Part shown: one piece after another, positions 15,085 through 29,300 of the stretch
Numbering within the stretch: position 1 is the first letter of the stretch
Layout: each line of letters opens with the position of its first letter
NCBI RefSeq assembly: GCF_033807715.1
Contig: NC_084607.1
Span: 18,168,441-18,232,440, forward strand
Source: Cololabis saira
Lineage: Eukaryota; Chordata; Actinopteri; Beloniformes; Belonidae
Length of the DNA: 64,000 nt
Reading direction: 5' to 3'
Notes under the pieces: model-generated
Databases searched by the model: none
Seen by the model: only the letters and a program-made list of their open reading frames with translations
What the model was told of the DNA's origin: nothing
Translations under genes and position numbers: made by a program

Positions 15085-15905
15085 TTCGGAACTATGGAAA
15101 TTACAGTTCCTCAATTGGCCACTAGGCGCTGGCTGCAAAAACAAGTCACTCTCCATTGGCTCCCATGTTAAAATGTCCAATTTTACAGCAGAAATAAATA
15201 TACATACAGACTGGTTCAAAAAATGGTTTTGGTCTTCATAGATAGATTGCATATCCTGGACAAATGTAAGACATCTGAATTCTTTTGTTTTATAAAGCTT
15301 TCTAAATAAAAAAAAAACCAATGTATGCATAATTAGGGGTATAGACTTTAAATTGGCCGGCTTGTCACCATCTTTTCCTCATCAATCACCATCATATTAA
15401 TAAGCTTAACTATTCAATCAGCAGCTTATGCAGACCCTTGGTTGAACTCAGAGGTCATTTCTGATTTTGCCTCCAAAAGGACATTTAAAATGCGGTATTC
15501 CACTGCAAACATTAGCCGGCAACTCTGCATGGATTGGTCAAAGGAGCTGGTGGCCACAGCTAAATTTGATTGATATAAGGTAGTGGCATTCCAGCCATAG
15601 ACTGTATATAACATTGGAGAAAGTGTTAGGTCACGTGACCCATTGGTTTCTGAAGACTGGGACGAAGTCATGTTGATGCTGATAAACTCACCGGAACACG
15701 CCTACTGTATGTCAATCAAAGTTAGCTTTGGGTAACAGCTCCTTCAGCACTTTCAGTCCCACAAAAATATCTCCAGAGCTGCCGTTAGACGTTACAGCGG
15801 GATATACTATTTAACTCGATGCAGTCAACATGTAGTGTAGTGTAGTGTAACGATTACGGGTGAGGATGTGAAAACAGCTAGCCATTGGCTGAATCGACTG
15901 TCAAT
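15085..15905. mobile_element. Composite dispersed fish repeat, copy A
   Basis: Several stretches resemble interspersed fish repeats: near 15145 (CACTCTCCATTGGCTCCC), near 15596 (CATAGACTGTATATAAC) and 15711-15905. The last part is shared with 31505-31775 in this window: both copies contain GTCAATCAAAGTTAGCTTTG, a CCAGAGCTGCC block and GCTAGCCATTGG in the same order. Family and boundaries are uncertain. Confidence 0.6.
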
Positions 15906-18900
15906 CAAACCTGGAGGACAGGAGGATGCAGTTCAGTATTTCAGATATTCACCCAGTGGGAAAGAACATATTATATTTAAGTATGTAATAGGTTTTTCCA
16001 CAATAGTTACTTTGTATAGTATATGGATGGATGGATGGATGAACTTTGTAATAAATTATCATTGTATCACTGACAACAATATTACTTATAAATTGTGACA
16101 AGCTTGCTTTTTATTCTTCAGAATTTGATCCATCCAGCCTACTGTCATATGATAGAAGTCTTTATTTTAAACAAAAAAAGTCTTTACACCAGGCATCAAA
16201 GCCTAAGTAAGGCAGCGGCTTGAAGCCATGAATGCAAATGCTTCCGGGTGGCTCAACTGGAAAATGTCTCACATGTGTCAGTTCTAGGAGCCCAAAATAT
16301 GTATATCCAAAAGAGCTCAGCTGAAAAGTCCAGAATCAGAACATCATTCATTTCAAATGCAGAGCTATGTTGTTGGGGTTTTCTTTGGTTTTGGATACTG
16401 AGATACTTTGTAAGTCTCCCAGAAGTTGTAAGCTCACACTGTGGAGGATCAAATAGTTTTTTTGGAGCTCAAAAAGATTTTTTTATTGCATAATGAAAAA
16501 TACAAATGATGTACTTCCTTCTATTTTATGCACAAGATTAAGGGACAGTTAGTTCCCTATGTTCCCATTTGCTGTACTATACTTGTTTAAGTTCACGGAG
16601 GGCCAAAGTATTATAAAAACAGATCTTTTAATGTTAAAATCAGCTTCATAATGAAACATGAACTCCTTCATGTCAGCTGGGATTGCACACACAAGAACAC
16701 CTGTTTGTACAAACTTAATATTTGGTAAGCAGCCAGACGAGTCTGAACATTTGGAAGAAAAAGGACTTCATGTGATCCAATCACAGACAAGAAACAGACG
16801 GGTAGAGCCATAGTGACACCAATGTAGGAGGAAAAGCAGACCCGTTCTCACTTCAAAGAGCCAGGGCGATGCTTTTAAAAATCACACCAGCAATAAACTA
16901 CAACCAAAGTTGATCGCTTTTCCACGACATGAAAGGGGTTTTCAAAGTTTCATCTCTTCTAGCGGTCCCCTCACATTGACCCGACTCTACCCCTAAACAA
17001 AGTTCGTATCAGTGGAGGGCCGGTGGCTCTGGGGCTGTTTACACGGGAGGTGTAACCATGGGAGCGGTCAAATTATTTACATTTGAAAGACAGAGGACAA
17101 CACGCCACTGTTTAAGGAAGGAAGAAAAAGCAAGGCCTTCATTTAAAAAGGTGCCACTTATAAATCACACTAACAGCCTAATATAATTTCTTTGAATGAG
17201 GGATTGACTTTTTAGGTGTCTTTCATCCTGTTTTCCCTGGACTGAAATGACAGAAATTAAAATGATGAATATGCCACGGACATTGTGGAGTTTATCTTGG
17301 TTTGGGAGTAAATTTTAATCGCTGAGACAGGAGCCGAGACCCTCCTCTCTCGCATGACTAATTGAAGTAAATACAGAAGGGACATGAAAGAGGTGCACTG
17401 CTCCGTCAGACAAGCCAGCGCATTAAATCGTCTCTTCACTGACTCGAACTGAATTAACACGAAAACAAAGACGCTATCGGCAAGGAGTCAGAACTGAAAG
17501 GAAGAAAAATTTTCAATAATCACGCATCATCAGTTGTCACACAGGAAAGGCCTGATCTTGAGGGTTGAAGGTTGTGTGGGAAATTATGGCAGAATCCCGA
17601 GCAGTTGCAGCTCCCTCCTGAGGTAGATGCTTGAAATAGCATAGACCTGAATCACCTGAAACATGGTTGAGGATCTTTGAAAAAGGAAGAATTTTTGTTG
17701 AAGAAGTGCAGAAGTGATACGATGTGGAGGGAGGCCAGGTTCTTTTTCACATCACACAACACATGCATGCACTTAACAACTGATATAACACTTCCGTGTA
17801 TCAGATTATCTTGGGGTGATCTGTGGATGGCATGTACCGGTAGACTTCATTTTTATTTAAATTACCCTGAAGAAAAAAAACAACCATTGCGTAAAGTTAT
17901 AAACTGATGCAGATATGTAGCTGTAATGAAATAACTTCATGACTCCTTGCAGTGTTTTGTGGTGTTGCCTGGGCTCAACCTGAATCAGAATTTACTTAGG
18001 ATTGCAAACCATGGCGGAGATTAAAGATTTTTATTTCATTATTTCCAGGAAGATGTAAATCAGCTAAAATACAATATGTCTCAAACTTTCTCACAGGCAT
18101 TAATCATCTCATGAAAGGTCTCAGATGAAAATTTACACATCAATGAATAAGCAAAAATATATTTTTGGCAAAGTTGTATAGTTGAACCGAAAAGAACAAC
18201 GGGGAAATGTAGATACGTGATAGACAAGCCTGTTAACTATTGAGAGTTTTGTGTCGGACTGTGATAATGCAAAGTTTACATGCATGGTGCAAAGTAAATT
18301 TTTGTCTACTTCTAGACTTTGCGCTGTATAGCAAGGTATTAAAATGAAATTACACTTCACCAGACAAATTTGTCACGAGAAGACTGATGTTTGTGTTCAT
18401 TTTCACATTTGAAAAGTTTCCCTGTTTCCTGGAAATTGAGATGGAGATGAGAGGAAAAAAAGCAATGTGCAAATTACAAGGCTTTTATGTTTACTATTAT
18501 GACTTTGAACATGACATTCAGCTCAGCAGAAGTCTTTTTTTGCTTTTCGCTTTTCTTCAGAATAAAAAAAAAAAGAAAAATAGCACAACAGCTGACTGGA
18601 AGCACACAGAGATGGAAAAAAGGCCATAATTATGGTTAAAGATGAAGAGGGAGAGTGAGCATCCACCAGGAACTCTCATCTGCTGATCTTCATTTGTCCC
18701 TCACAAGGGAGTGCGGTAAGTTCTGGTCGTGTTTAGTGGAACATATCAACAGTCATTCCAGTAATGACTATATATGCCTATGTCAGAGAGTGTGGGATCC
18801 AAACTTAAATCACATTGATTCTAGCAATGTGTAACCGTAACAGCTTTGCAGCAGTATTCTTTAATGTTTTATCGGCTATAATGTTTGGCTCATGTCCAGA

Positions 18901-21900
18901 ATGCTGCTTGAATATATACAAGTGTTCACACTTTTATGCACATGAGAATGAATATTATCCATGCACTGTTTCGCAGATCTGATTTACACTTTCCATCTGG
19001 ATACAGATGAAAATGGACCATGACACAGACTAAATATCAAAGGCATAAGTATCTATGCATTAAAAAAGCAACTACAGAATGAATAAACATATTTTGTGAT
19101 CATTCACTACTGATCTGTGAGGTGACAGATCCTTTTTTAAGACCTACCTTCAGGAGAAGTAATAATATCGACTACGTTTTTTTTATATCCAACTCTTTTT
19201 CACCATCAGAGAATAAAGAACTTCATAAAACTATCAAAATCTGTTGCTTAATTTAAAAAAAAAAATGCTGTCAATGAACATTTAAGCATGTTTCTTAAAA
19301 CGATGTTTTCCTGAGAGTTTACTGACAAGAGCTAAGCCACCACCTGCCTGCAAGCTTAATTTAGCAGCCTACAAAGTTTTTTCCAAAAATAGCAAAAGTT
19401 CTCTGGTAGAGCTAACATCAGTTCAAGTTTTGTTGAGTAATGCTGAATTCCAATTAGTACCAATACTGAGGAGAAAACACCAGCAACAAACCAGTTGAAC
19501 TTGCTAGTAGTCCAGTTATTGACTTTAATCTAAATAATACAATATTCCGATCAAGATGTTTATACAAGTAGCTTTAAAAATATTACTTTCATTTTATAAT
19601 TGTATCGCTATTTTGCATATATTTTGATAGAACTATGTTTGAATTTATACGCCTTTCCCTCGCAGGAATGCCTGCTTCTGAAACTAAAGTTAGTGGACAT
19701 TCTAGCAAGCTGCGCTCATCCCCGCGAGTGTTTCTTGGGAGGGATGCAGAACTCAACACCTGTTCCAGCCTTTCCTTCAGAATCCGATGCAATAAGACCA
19801 ACATTTTTCAAGTAAGAGTCCTTGACTCCTCCCCCTCAGAAACATATGGTTTTACTCATAAATGTGTGTCTGTTGATGTGTACAGGCAAGCATGTTCATG
19901 TTTTGCCTCTGAATTATTCAGTTTCCTGCCACTTTTAATACTTTTTAGTCTAATAAATATAGCAAAATATGTTAAATCAATGTTGAATTATGGTCGAAAA
20001 GGTTGATTTTTGGTTAAAGTCGACGATTGATGGTGGATCAACCATCAATCCATCATCCAATTCTAATGCCAATGTGTAATCAATGTTGAATCAACCTATT
20101 CTGTTTGGGTTCAACATGGATTCAATGTTTCTGCCTAACCATATTTCAACATTGATTCACTCATATTTTGCTACCAGGGATGCCTTGGTAATGTATCTGA
20201 GATCAGCATGCTCCACATGTCTTATTGAAATTATTCCTTACGCCAATTAAGTTTTAGATTGAGGTCGCTGTTTATATGGTAGTCTCTTCATCAAAAAGTT
20301 AAACTTTCTTACAAGAGAAAAAAATCTGTGTTATTTCAACAACGTTAAACCCTCTAATTACGTGGTTAAACGTTTTTGGGGAAAAAAATAATGTGTTTAA
20401 CTGTAAAACTGAACAATTTTCCTTTCATGAAATAGTGATGTCACAATAAGTCCTTCAGGCACAATGAAAATAAAGCTTCAGAAATCACAACCCTTTCATT
20501 TGAGCAGCTCTAGGTTGCAGAGACACTGATTTGCTACTCTGAGGTCAAATTAATACATCTTTAAATGTCTCATTACGTCAGACTCTCAATGAGGGCTGTA
20601 TTTAAGATGTAAATTATCATTAGCCACAACACTTCTCTTACTTGGATTCAGTGACATTCAAAGATTATTGTGGTACAGCTTTGATCAGGGAGTCATACGC
20701 GTTTACTTGGTCTGTGCCATATGGCGCCTTGTCTGGGTATCTGTATGAGTATGTGTACACTAAGAGGCCTGAGCATCATTGCACTTCCCTCCAGGCTCTA
20801 CCTCCTGCTCTCAAGTAGATATCAAAGGCCTGCATTTACAGTTATCTCTGCTGGGCTGCGCCACGGAAGTAATCACTGCAGGTCAGGGGTCAGCGCTCTG
20901 GCCAAAAGACAGAAACACAACTGACTGACGTCGACTTCAAAGGAAAGCGATCCTCCGACTGACTGTTGTTTTAGCCGGGAACTCTGGTTATCATAATCAG
21001 GAGGGTGGACAGGGACAGTAAGAAAAGAGAGCAGAGGAGTGTGTGGAGGGATGGGTGTGGGGGACTCTCAGAAGAGAAATAGAGGAGAGAAAGTCTACCT
21101 TTGAATAATTAGAGCCAGCGAGATCAAAGAACGGGCTCAAGTTTGGTCTGCTTAACCTCTATAACACAGAAATGGAGCACAACAGAAAAGGCGTCATTTT
21201 ATTCTGTCCTGTTGTTATTCCTTTGCTTGGCGAAACCCAAAACCATGTTAAACATAATGGAAAATATTTGAGGTCTTCTTTTATTAACCAGGAACGGCTT
21301 TGATGTTTGACGACTTTATTTGTTTTACAAGAAGAAAGGAAAAGGGCAATATGGCATGCAAGCGATCGTCTTTTGGAGAGAACACACGAAAAGGGGGGGG
21401 GAATGAATGATATGAGAACAAACCAGGCTTGTTCATGCTACATAATCAATTAAACATCATTATCGGCCCTTTCAAGAGTACCGAGATCAAAGACCTGTAG
21501 GAAATGATCAAAGTGACAGCATTTTGTTTGAGCGCTCAGCCTTTTCTGCTACCGTGTCCCACTCTGTAGCAAGTGATCTTGTCATGAAGCTGATTGTATA
21601 TGACAAAAACCCAGTTTATCGCCTTGTGCATTTTGCTTTTTTTTTTGCAAGCGCTGCAAAGGCCAATACATGGATCCAAACATGTTGCGTGTAATCTGAG
21701 ATTTGCACAACTTGGCACTTCAAAGATCAAAAAGACAGAGAAATGTTGGAAACTTCAGAATGAAAAGAGGTAAACTGAATCAGCCAGCTGGCTCCAATAT
21801 GACATGCTTTCAGAGAGAGTAACTGTCCACACAATCTTTATTTTATCATGTGTAATGTAGGAGGTTTCACAGTTGTGGCAAATTTGTCTCACAGTTTTAA

Positions 21901-22832
21901 ATGCCTCAATTTGGGATAAGTCGCAGCAGGTTACATTTTCATAGCTATTATTTCTGTAAGATTTATACTATAAAGATTATATCCCCTGTTATATAAACCC
22001 CATCTTATTTGACATGTCTGTAAGGCTGGAAAATAAATCTGGGGTTTTGACCTGAAGCTGAGTAAGACAGTTCAAAACAGCATTCCAGCTATCAAAGGCA
22101 CAAACCACAGACCATTTCAAGTGTGCGTGTTCAGCAGCAGGACACTTCAAATGCATAGCAGCAGCATGAAAAGGAGCCTCTTCAGCTTGCTGGATGTGAA
22201 AACAGGTGGAGGGGACGGGAGGGAGGCTTTCATGGACATCCTGTCAAGAGAGAAGGGCGAGGGTGGAGCAGCATCGCAGTGATCTTAAGGGAAGTCAGCA
22301 TTTCAGGGTGGTCAGATGGAGAGTGCCAGAGGTCTGAGGAGGACCGTTGGCCACATAAGCCATTTCATCACATCCTGGCTGCTGGCTCCAAGTTTGTTTG
22401 CAGGTTGGAGGTAATCAATGCTAATAGCAAATGTAAACCACTACACGGTTTCTCAAGTGGTGAAAGAAATCTGTTTTTTTCCAAGTTATCAAAAGAACCT
22501 TTGTTTGACTGTGTTCTTTGCTTGAAGACTATGAGTAAAGCAAAAAGATATTAACAGTGTTGGCCATTTGCAATTGTGGTGTACCGTAACTTATCTGCAT
22601 GTACAGATGCTCAAACGAATTAGTCCCAACTATCCTCAAATGTCCTCAAACTAAAGACGGCTAATAACAAAAGGACTTAAATACATATAACAATAATCAG
22701 ATTTATGCATGTTTGGTGCCTTCTGATGCAAACAGCAAAGTCGTGTTAGATAATCTTCTGTGCTGTGCGGCTCTGGCCTAAAAGATAGCATTAAAAAGGG
22801 AAACATCTGATCTAAAACCCAAGTGTTGGTCT
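15906..22832. other. Gene-free stretch with a candidate regulatory segment
   Basis: No exon was recognised. A short (ATGG)n run lies near 16022. The part near 19985-20170 contains several direct and inverted copies of a CAATGTTGAATCAA-like motif and may be a decayed repeat. The 20657-21725 segment is listed separately for its TCF/LEF-type motifs. The rest looks like unique intergenic DNA. Confidence 0.5.
20657..21725. promoter_or_regulatory. Cluster of nine TCF/LEF core motifs (candidate Wnt-responsive enhancer)
   Basis: WWCAAAG or its complement CTTTGWW starts at 20657, 20679, 20821, 20936, 21099, 21123, 21486, 21507 and 21719. The 20678 site is the optimal GCTTTGATC form. A tenth lies at about 22090. 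From base composition I would expect about one in this length, and neighbouring kilobases I checked by eye had about one. The cluster lies 12-13 kb upstream of notum, a known target and feedback inhibitor of Wnt/beta-catenin signalling. Enhancer function is inference. Confidence 0.4.
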
Positions 22833-22838
22833 GTTTTG

Positions 22839-23342
22839 TACGACGGAGTATTAGGGCCAAACAAAAAAACAAAAAAAGGAAATTACGAGAATAAAGTCAT
22901 AATGTAATGAGAATAAAGTCGTAAAATTACGAGAATAAAGTCATAATATTACGAGAATAAAGTCGTAAAATTATGAGAATAAAGTCATAATATTACGAGA
23001 ATAAAGTCGTAATATATTATAAATATATAAATATAACTTCACAAGATGCTCAATATTCCTCATTTTAACACAGAGTTCTCATAAATTATATTCTCATAAT
23101 ATTACGACTTTATTCTCGCAACATTACGACTTTATTCTCGTAATGTTACGACTTTATTCTCGTAATTTTACGACTTTATTCTCGAAATATTACGACTTTA
23201 TTCTCATAATATTACAACTTTATTCTTGCAACATTACGACTTTATTCTCGTAATTTTACGACTTTATTCTCATTATATTATGACTTTATTCTCGTAATTT
23301 CCAATTTTTTTTGTCTTAGTTTGGCCCTAATACTCCGTCATA
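22839..23342. mobile_element. Foldback element with 22-bp internal repeats, copy 1
   Basis: The ends are inverted: TACGACGGAGTATTAGGG at the left and CCCTAATACTCCGTCATA at the right. GTTTTG at 22833-22838 and 23343-23348 forms an apparent 6-bp target duplication. The left arm is a tandem array of about 22-bp units (core GAGAATAAAGTCGTAA), the right arm carries the same unit inverted, and an AT-rich spacer at about 23012-23090 separates them. It carries no protein. The same element recurs at 54586-55438. Compared with that copy, this spacer lacks about 21 bases. Confidence 0.85.
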
Positions 23343-23348
23343 GTTTTG

Positions 23349-26300
23349 CTTGTTCAAACCATACGAATTCATTCCCTGTCGTGGGCATACTGCTGAATCA
23401 TGCCAAAAAGACTATTTATTCAGCGTCAGACTTGACATCCCATGCGACAGGATTCACACGCTCCTCGCTCTTCAGCACAAAAGGGCTCAACAACAATATT
23501 ATGGTGTCCACTGAGTGCCTACCCCCCTGTAAAAACATTTCTGTGAGAGTGGGCTTGACCTACCTCTTCTCTCATATAAAAACACAAAGCTGAGTGTATT
23601 CCGACAGCTGCTGCCTGGGTGCCCTGCGGAGAACAGAAGGAGAGCTTTGAAGATCTTGACCTTCTGGAACAATAAAATGCCATCATCAAACACTCTCCTG
23701 AGACAGGCTGCTGACCCATAGATCCATGTGTCTGCTTGAGGTAATTCATATTAAACTGTAGGGATCACGGTGTCTTTGATGCTTGCAGAAGCACAGATAA
23801 CGTAGATCTGGAGCGCTCTGATGCTCCTGACTGACATGTGTGCAGCATAGTTTAGTACTGCTATCTGAATCCTGAGTCCTGGAATAATTTTACGACATAG
23901 TTTCCACAAGTGTCCTAAAGTATCCATCTCTCCAAGAAACTTGTCTGCCATGAGTAACGTGTTACTCATTCATGTGAATTAACCTCAATGTTTCGGTTCT
24001 TTGTTACTCAACACCAAAGGCTCAGTGACTCAAGAGTAAAGAATAACCCAAATAAAAAACATTCATATTTCACATTTCAAGGACCATGGGATATGTGTCA
24101 TGTCAAAGTAACTTGGCCAGGAATGTGCATTATGTGAATGACTCTTTCCCTCCCCACCTCACTGTCACACTTTGTTTTAAACCAATAGCTGATCTTTTCT
24201 TAAACCTAACTAGGTAGTTATGATGCTTAAACCTAACCAAACTGCAAATGAGAAGTCATTTACAACCACTGGAGTGAAATTTGCTCGAAACTTGCCTATG
24301 TAACCATGCCAGCCCCCTAAAATGTTTATCTGTCAGTCCATAAGTCTACCTAGGCAGAAGATAGATACAGTAGACGGACGGACGGACGGACAGACTTTAT
24401 CCCAAGCTGGGATTTATAGTGTAGCGACAGCATTACACACAGTGACGGTGGACAACATATAGGATCAGAATAATTAACTATAAGAACAGACTGTACACAA
24501 TGTACAAAATAAATAATGTGGCAAGCAGTATAATTAAAATAGAATAAAGTAGCAAGTAAAGTAATAACAACGTGTTGTACAAAGAGTATATATTATATAC
24601 ACTTCATCAACATCCTATATACATCAATGTCATTAGCAACTAGTATGAGTCTCTGATTGGTCCAGTCCATGGTTGGTTGGTTGCAAAAGCACATCTTGAA
24701 ATAACAAGTTGAGATGTTGTCTTAAATCTTGATGCTACATTAATTAAGAATGAGTTCAGTATTGTGTGAGGGGAGGGAAAAACCAATCATCTTAATCTTG
24801 GCAAGAATATGAATAACTGTATTATCCATAATCAATGTCTTCATTTAAAGTTGAGTCATTCAAAAAGAATTGATTGCAGACTGAGTTGTAGGCTACTAGG
24901 TTGATAACAGATGCCTTTCTGCACGTGATGATAACACATGGACTCTGTGGGATCTGTGCTGAGGGAAAGATCAGAGGACTTGGCGGGAAAAGTGGTCACC
25001 TGAGTGGTCAACTACAGCGTTGTGTGGCTTCAAGGTCAAGGCAGGACCTCCTTGTCTTTGATGGCACTGGAAAAAGTGCTGCTATTTCCCACCTCAAGAT
25101 GTAAGTTAGGTGAGTGTTTTAAAGCACAAAGAAAGACACAAGCTCAAAACATTAAAGCAGAGCAAACGCAAACCTGATCCGGATCCCAGCTCCCACCCTT
25201 GTAGAGTATTCTCACGCTAATGTTGCTGTTTCACAAGACTTCAAAAAAAGAGATAAAAAACAAGACTTTGATCTTATATAACCCTAAATTTGCATAACTG
25301 GCAAGGGGTATTGCAGAGCAGAGATGCCAGCTGGGTCCGCTTGCTCATTGAGCAGAGGTCCAGAGACCCTCTGTCTCTGTCCACATGTTAAACTTTACAG
25401 GGCGTTCAAGGAAGTGGTGTTGACAGCCAAGATTTGAGGTCAAGAGGGGGCCAGGAGTCAAACACTTCCTGCTGACATGAAAGCACATCCAAGCACACCT
25501 TGCTCTTGGTATCTGTCGTCGGCGCTCCCCCTCCCTCCAACCATCTGTACCTACATAATCTGGGGCTCATCGGGCCCAAACAAAAGCCATGTGTTAATTA
25601 CCTTTGAAGGTGTAATGACTTCAGGGCCGCGGCCGATCTTCATCTGGTTTCAAAGTGAGCGCCGGTGAGCAGGTTACGCCGCAGTCACGTTACAGTCGTC
25701 CCTTTCCGACGGTACCTGCACACCCTGCTTTCTTTGTAGATGCTTAAGTATGCCTCTTGATTCCTGGGACACTCCGCTGTATCAGATCCAGCAGTGCTTG
25801 ACCTCTTCACTCTCGCTTTTGTGGACTCTTAAATGAGCTTTTCTGCGATGCACTTCGGATACAAAAGGAAGCGTACGACACCTGTTTCCCAGATGTGACG
25901 GCATTCGCTTTGAGGGGATTCATGTTGTCCTCTCTGTGGTTTGTCTTGTTTTTGTATTGCTCACTTTAGGATTAGAAATGTGTAACAACTGTCTGCCTAT
26001 CTGCTCTTAATGTGCGGCCATTACTTTAAGAGACAAAACAACGGATGAAGTGGGCTCACTTGGTATGATTGGTATGGTCTCTTTCTATCACTTCCCTCCT
26101 GTGTTCGGGGAATATGATGAAGAATCCATCCGCAGATTCCGGGAAGACCATGAACACATCTTAACTGGGTGGACATGGCGAAAGTCAGCATGGTGGGCAG
26201 CAATCTGCTCATTAGTCATCACAAAAACAACATGATGCGTCCCATTCATGGTGTTTTTGCCTTTGATGAGTTAAGTCTGACTAACACTTTCTACATTTTT

Positions 26301-29300
26301 AAATGGAACTGGATGTTTTGTTTTCCCAAGGGAATAAATACGGTTGTATTGAATAAATGTTTCTGCAGGCCAACCACAGGTGAATTAAAGACCACAGTGG
26401 ATATCTTTCTGGGATGACAAACACATTTAAAGGAAGTCTCAGCCTCATTTCCAGTGGTTTCATTAAGGAACAGTTTGTGTTTCTACTTAACTCACACAGT
26501 TATGCAATACTGAACACTGTTTGGAGGAGGATACATCAGAGAGTAGTTCAGACCCGGTAGCCACATAAGTTATGTGCTGTTTATCCCACCTCGGTTATTA
26601 AGACATGTAATCACTTTCTAAATCCTCTCTGTTGAGAATAAATAAACACCTTCTCTAATCCCTTGAAATGTTTTTCCTTTTGAAAATCCTAAACTGTAGC
26701 TTTCACATGATGGTCAGAGGAGCGTAGACTCCCTTCTTGATCCTCGGGGCATGCAGAGGCGATTCTGTATGATGTGGGGACGGTAGAGGCGGCCCGCTCC
26801 AGACCTACAGGTGAAGACAGACAGCCATCCTGTGAAGCTGATGTCGGGCCAGGAGGAAAAGTGCCGGCGGAGAGGGCGGTTATAAATATCCACCCCACGC
26901 TGCAGTTTCCTCGGTTTCCTCCAAAAGCAAACACTTCAGATGCTACCTTGTAATTTATCACTGCTCTTTTCCTCGTTGAGGAAAAAAAAAATATAGAGGG
27001 AAGGGAAATGTTTAGTTTGCAGTGTGAACTGTTGTTTTTATTTTCCACATTTCATTTGATCATTTTCCTCTATTCGCCATTGCATTATTGCCCTCGAGGG
27101 GCTCTAGAAGTACACGGAGGGGGGAAAAAAACGTTTTTATGAACAGCTTTTCTTTTCCACCAAGTCTAATAAAGGAGTTATAGGCTTGCATATACACATG
27201 CCACGGAACTTAATGTCTCAGATGTGTATCTTTCATTTTGAAATTAAGGGTGTAAAGGCGATGACGATGATTTCAGATTCCTTGGAGAAAATTCCCAGGC
27301 CTGGAAGAGCTGATGGAAAGTAATCAAGTAGCAGAGTGATGTCATTTTGTTGAAAGGCATCCTGTCAGACAGCTGGCAAGTATGCATGTTCTTTGGCACC
27401 AGCCGCAGCTCACGATACACCAAAATATGACATCAAAGCAGGTACCAAGCCAGGCCAAGAAGCTGGCGTTGATCATTGTCTTCTTTGATTACAGTAGCTT
27501 CATCATCTTGGAGAGAGGATAAAAGCGAACGGCTGTGTGGTGTTAAAAGAGTGTCAAAAATAATGGGGCCCATACAATGCGCCAATGGCGTCCAAGGTTC
27601 CGACAACTGCAGCGCACTGTGGGACGAGTTTCTCAATCAGGGACATCAGGTATTTTTTTTGTTTGTTTGTTTGTTTGTTTGTTTGTTTTTTTCTTAGGGA
27701 ATATTTGCTTTCAGTTTTTTCTTTATTCAGTGTCAAAACTAGTGCTAACATTTTTTATTTATTTTTTTTTTTTATTGTATTTTTATATTTTCAGACACAA
27801 AAAGAGGGGTATACATAGAACACAAACCCCCACAACTCAATTTCCAAAAATAAAAGAAATAAAAAAGTCAAAGTCCATACATACCAAAACATATTTCATA
27901 GTGCTATAATCATGCCAAATATACTAACCAAAAATTCTACTCAATGCACTAATTGAGAATACCAGATAGTACTACTCTATCTGTTCTATCAATGACTCTG
28001 AAATAATAATTAAATAGTTAAATAATATTCCTACCTACTTCTTGATGAAGGGGACTAAAAAAAAAAAAAAAAAAAAGTAGGAAACACTTACCGGTAATGT
28101 CATTGCTTTCTTATCCTAAGTTGGGGCTGGTCCGTTAAAGAACAAAAATGATATCCAAATATATACCCTCAAAACACAACGAAAACAAAAACAAAAATAC
28201 CTAACAAAACAAAACAGACATACAGTGCTAACATTTTTGACCTCATTGGATATACATATGTTGCATGTCAACAGCTCTTTCACTATAATAGTTTAATCCT
28301 TTATAAAAAACAAAATAAAGCAAAAAGACATGGAAAGAAATCATGTTAATTGTTGGTTTGTTCTATAAAGTCGACATCTTAACAAAGAAAAAAAAAACAG
28401 CTTCAAACACATTGAATAATGATCATGTTTTACAACAGGGTGTGGACTTCAAAAGAGCTTCCCCATAGAGAATGTCAGGTTAAGGGACAGAAAGGGAAGA
28501 ATGCGTTGTGGCGCTATTGTGATGACCTGTAATAAGGGCTTTTCCATGTCCTTTGGCATATCTGTGGCATAAGTAAACATTTCTGAGACTAAAGAGCCTG
28601 ATTCTCCCTCTGTCTCGCTGGAGATGAGAAAAAGCACAGGGGCAGGAGGCCTGCCGCCTCTCTGATGATAATAATAGCAGGTTTTCAAAGGTAATTGGTC
28701 TCTGTTCCCTCCTCCGACGCTACCTGGTAGAGGGCATTGCAAAGGGTGATTCAGGCACCAGGCATGAATGGAAAACTCCTGGAGGACGGCTGCACATGCA
28801 CTCACGCACCAGTACCTCCAACACAGCCCAGTCTACCTCAGTCATCCTCCAGCACAGCAACACATTCCTACACATGTGCAGGCATACACGCAAAGCATGT
28901 ATGTACCCTCACCCTGACAGACACACACATCCATCTTGCTTAAAATGAATGATGTGACAAAAGTGTTTACAGGCAACAGCAGCTACTTTGTGACCATCAA
29001 CAACAACCAGCTGAGTTGTCAGCTGAACCTTTTGAATAGCCAGAGAGACCCCAAATGCAAGCTGTCCGATCTTGAAAGAGTTCATTTTTATCAAACAGGG
29101 CATCATCTGAAACCAATAGAAGTCCTCCTCTTACGAAATGAGAGCCTGCTAGACAGATGTCTCATGCTTCTCTTACTCTCTCGAACTCCCCGTTTACATC
29201 CACATCTTAGATGGCACCTCTTGACTTCAGTAAGGATCAAGGTTGTTTACTGATTCTCTGCGTAATATCAGGAACATATGGTGCGGGCACATGAAAGGAG

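Noticed and set aside
22860..23290. Regularly spaced short repeats resembling a CRISPR array
   Set aside because: Head-to-tail 22-bp units with no unique spacers, inverted in the second half, inside a transposon-like element in a vertebrate genome.
26689..27048. 119-codon minus-strand frame
   Set aside because: No motif, low-complexity parts and no splice context. Length is within chance for this amount of DNA.
27554..27751. Minus-strand frame with LMSLIEKLVPQCAAVVG
   Set aside because: Looks protein-like over about 30 codons, but I could match it to no family and there is no clear exon border pair or neighbour exon.
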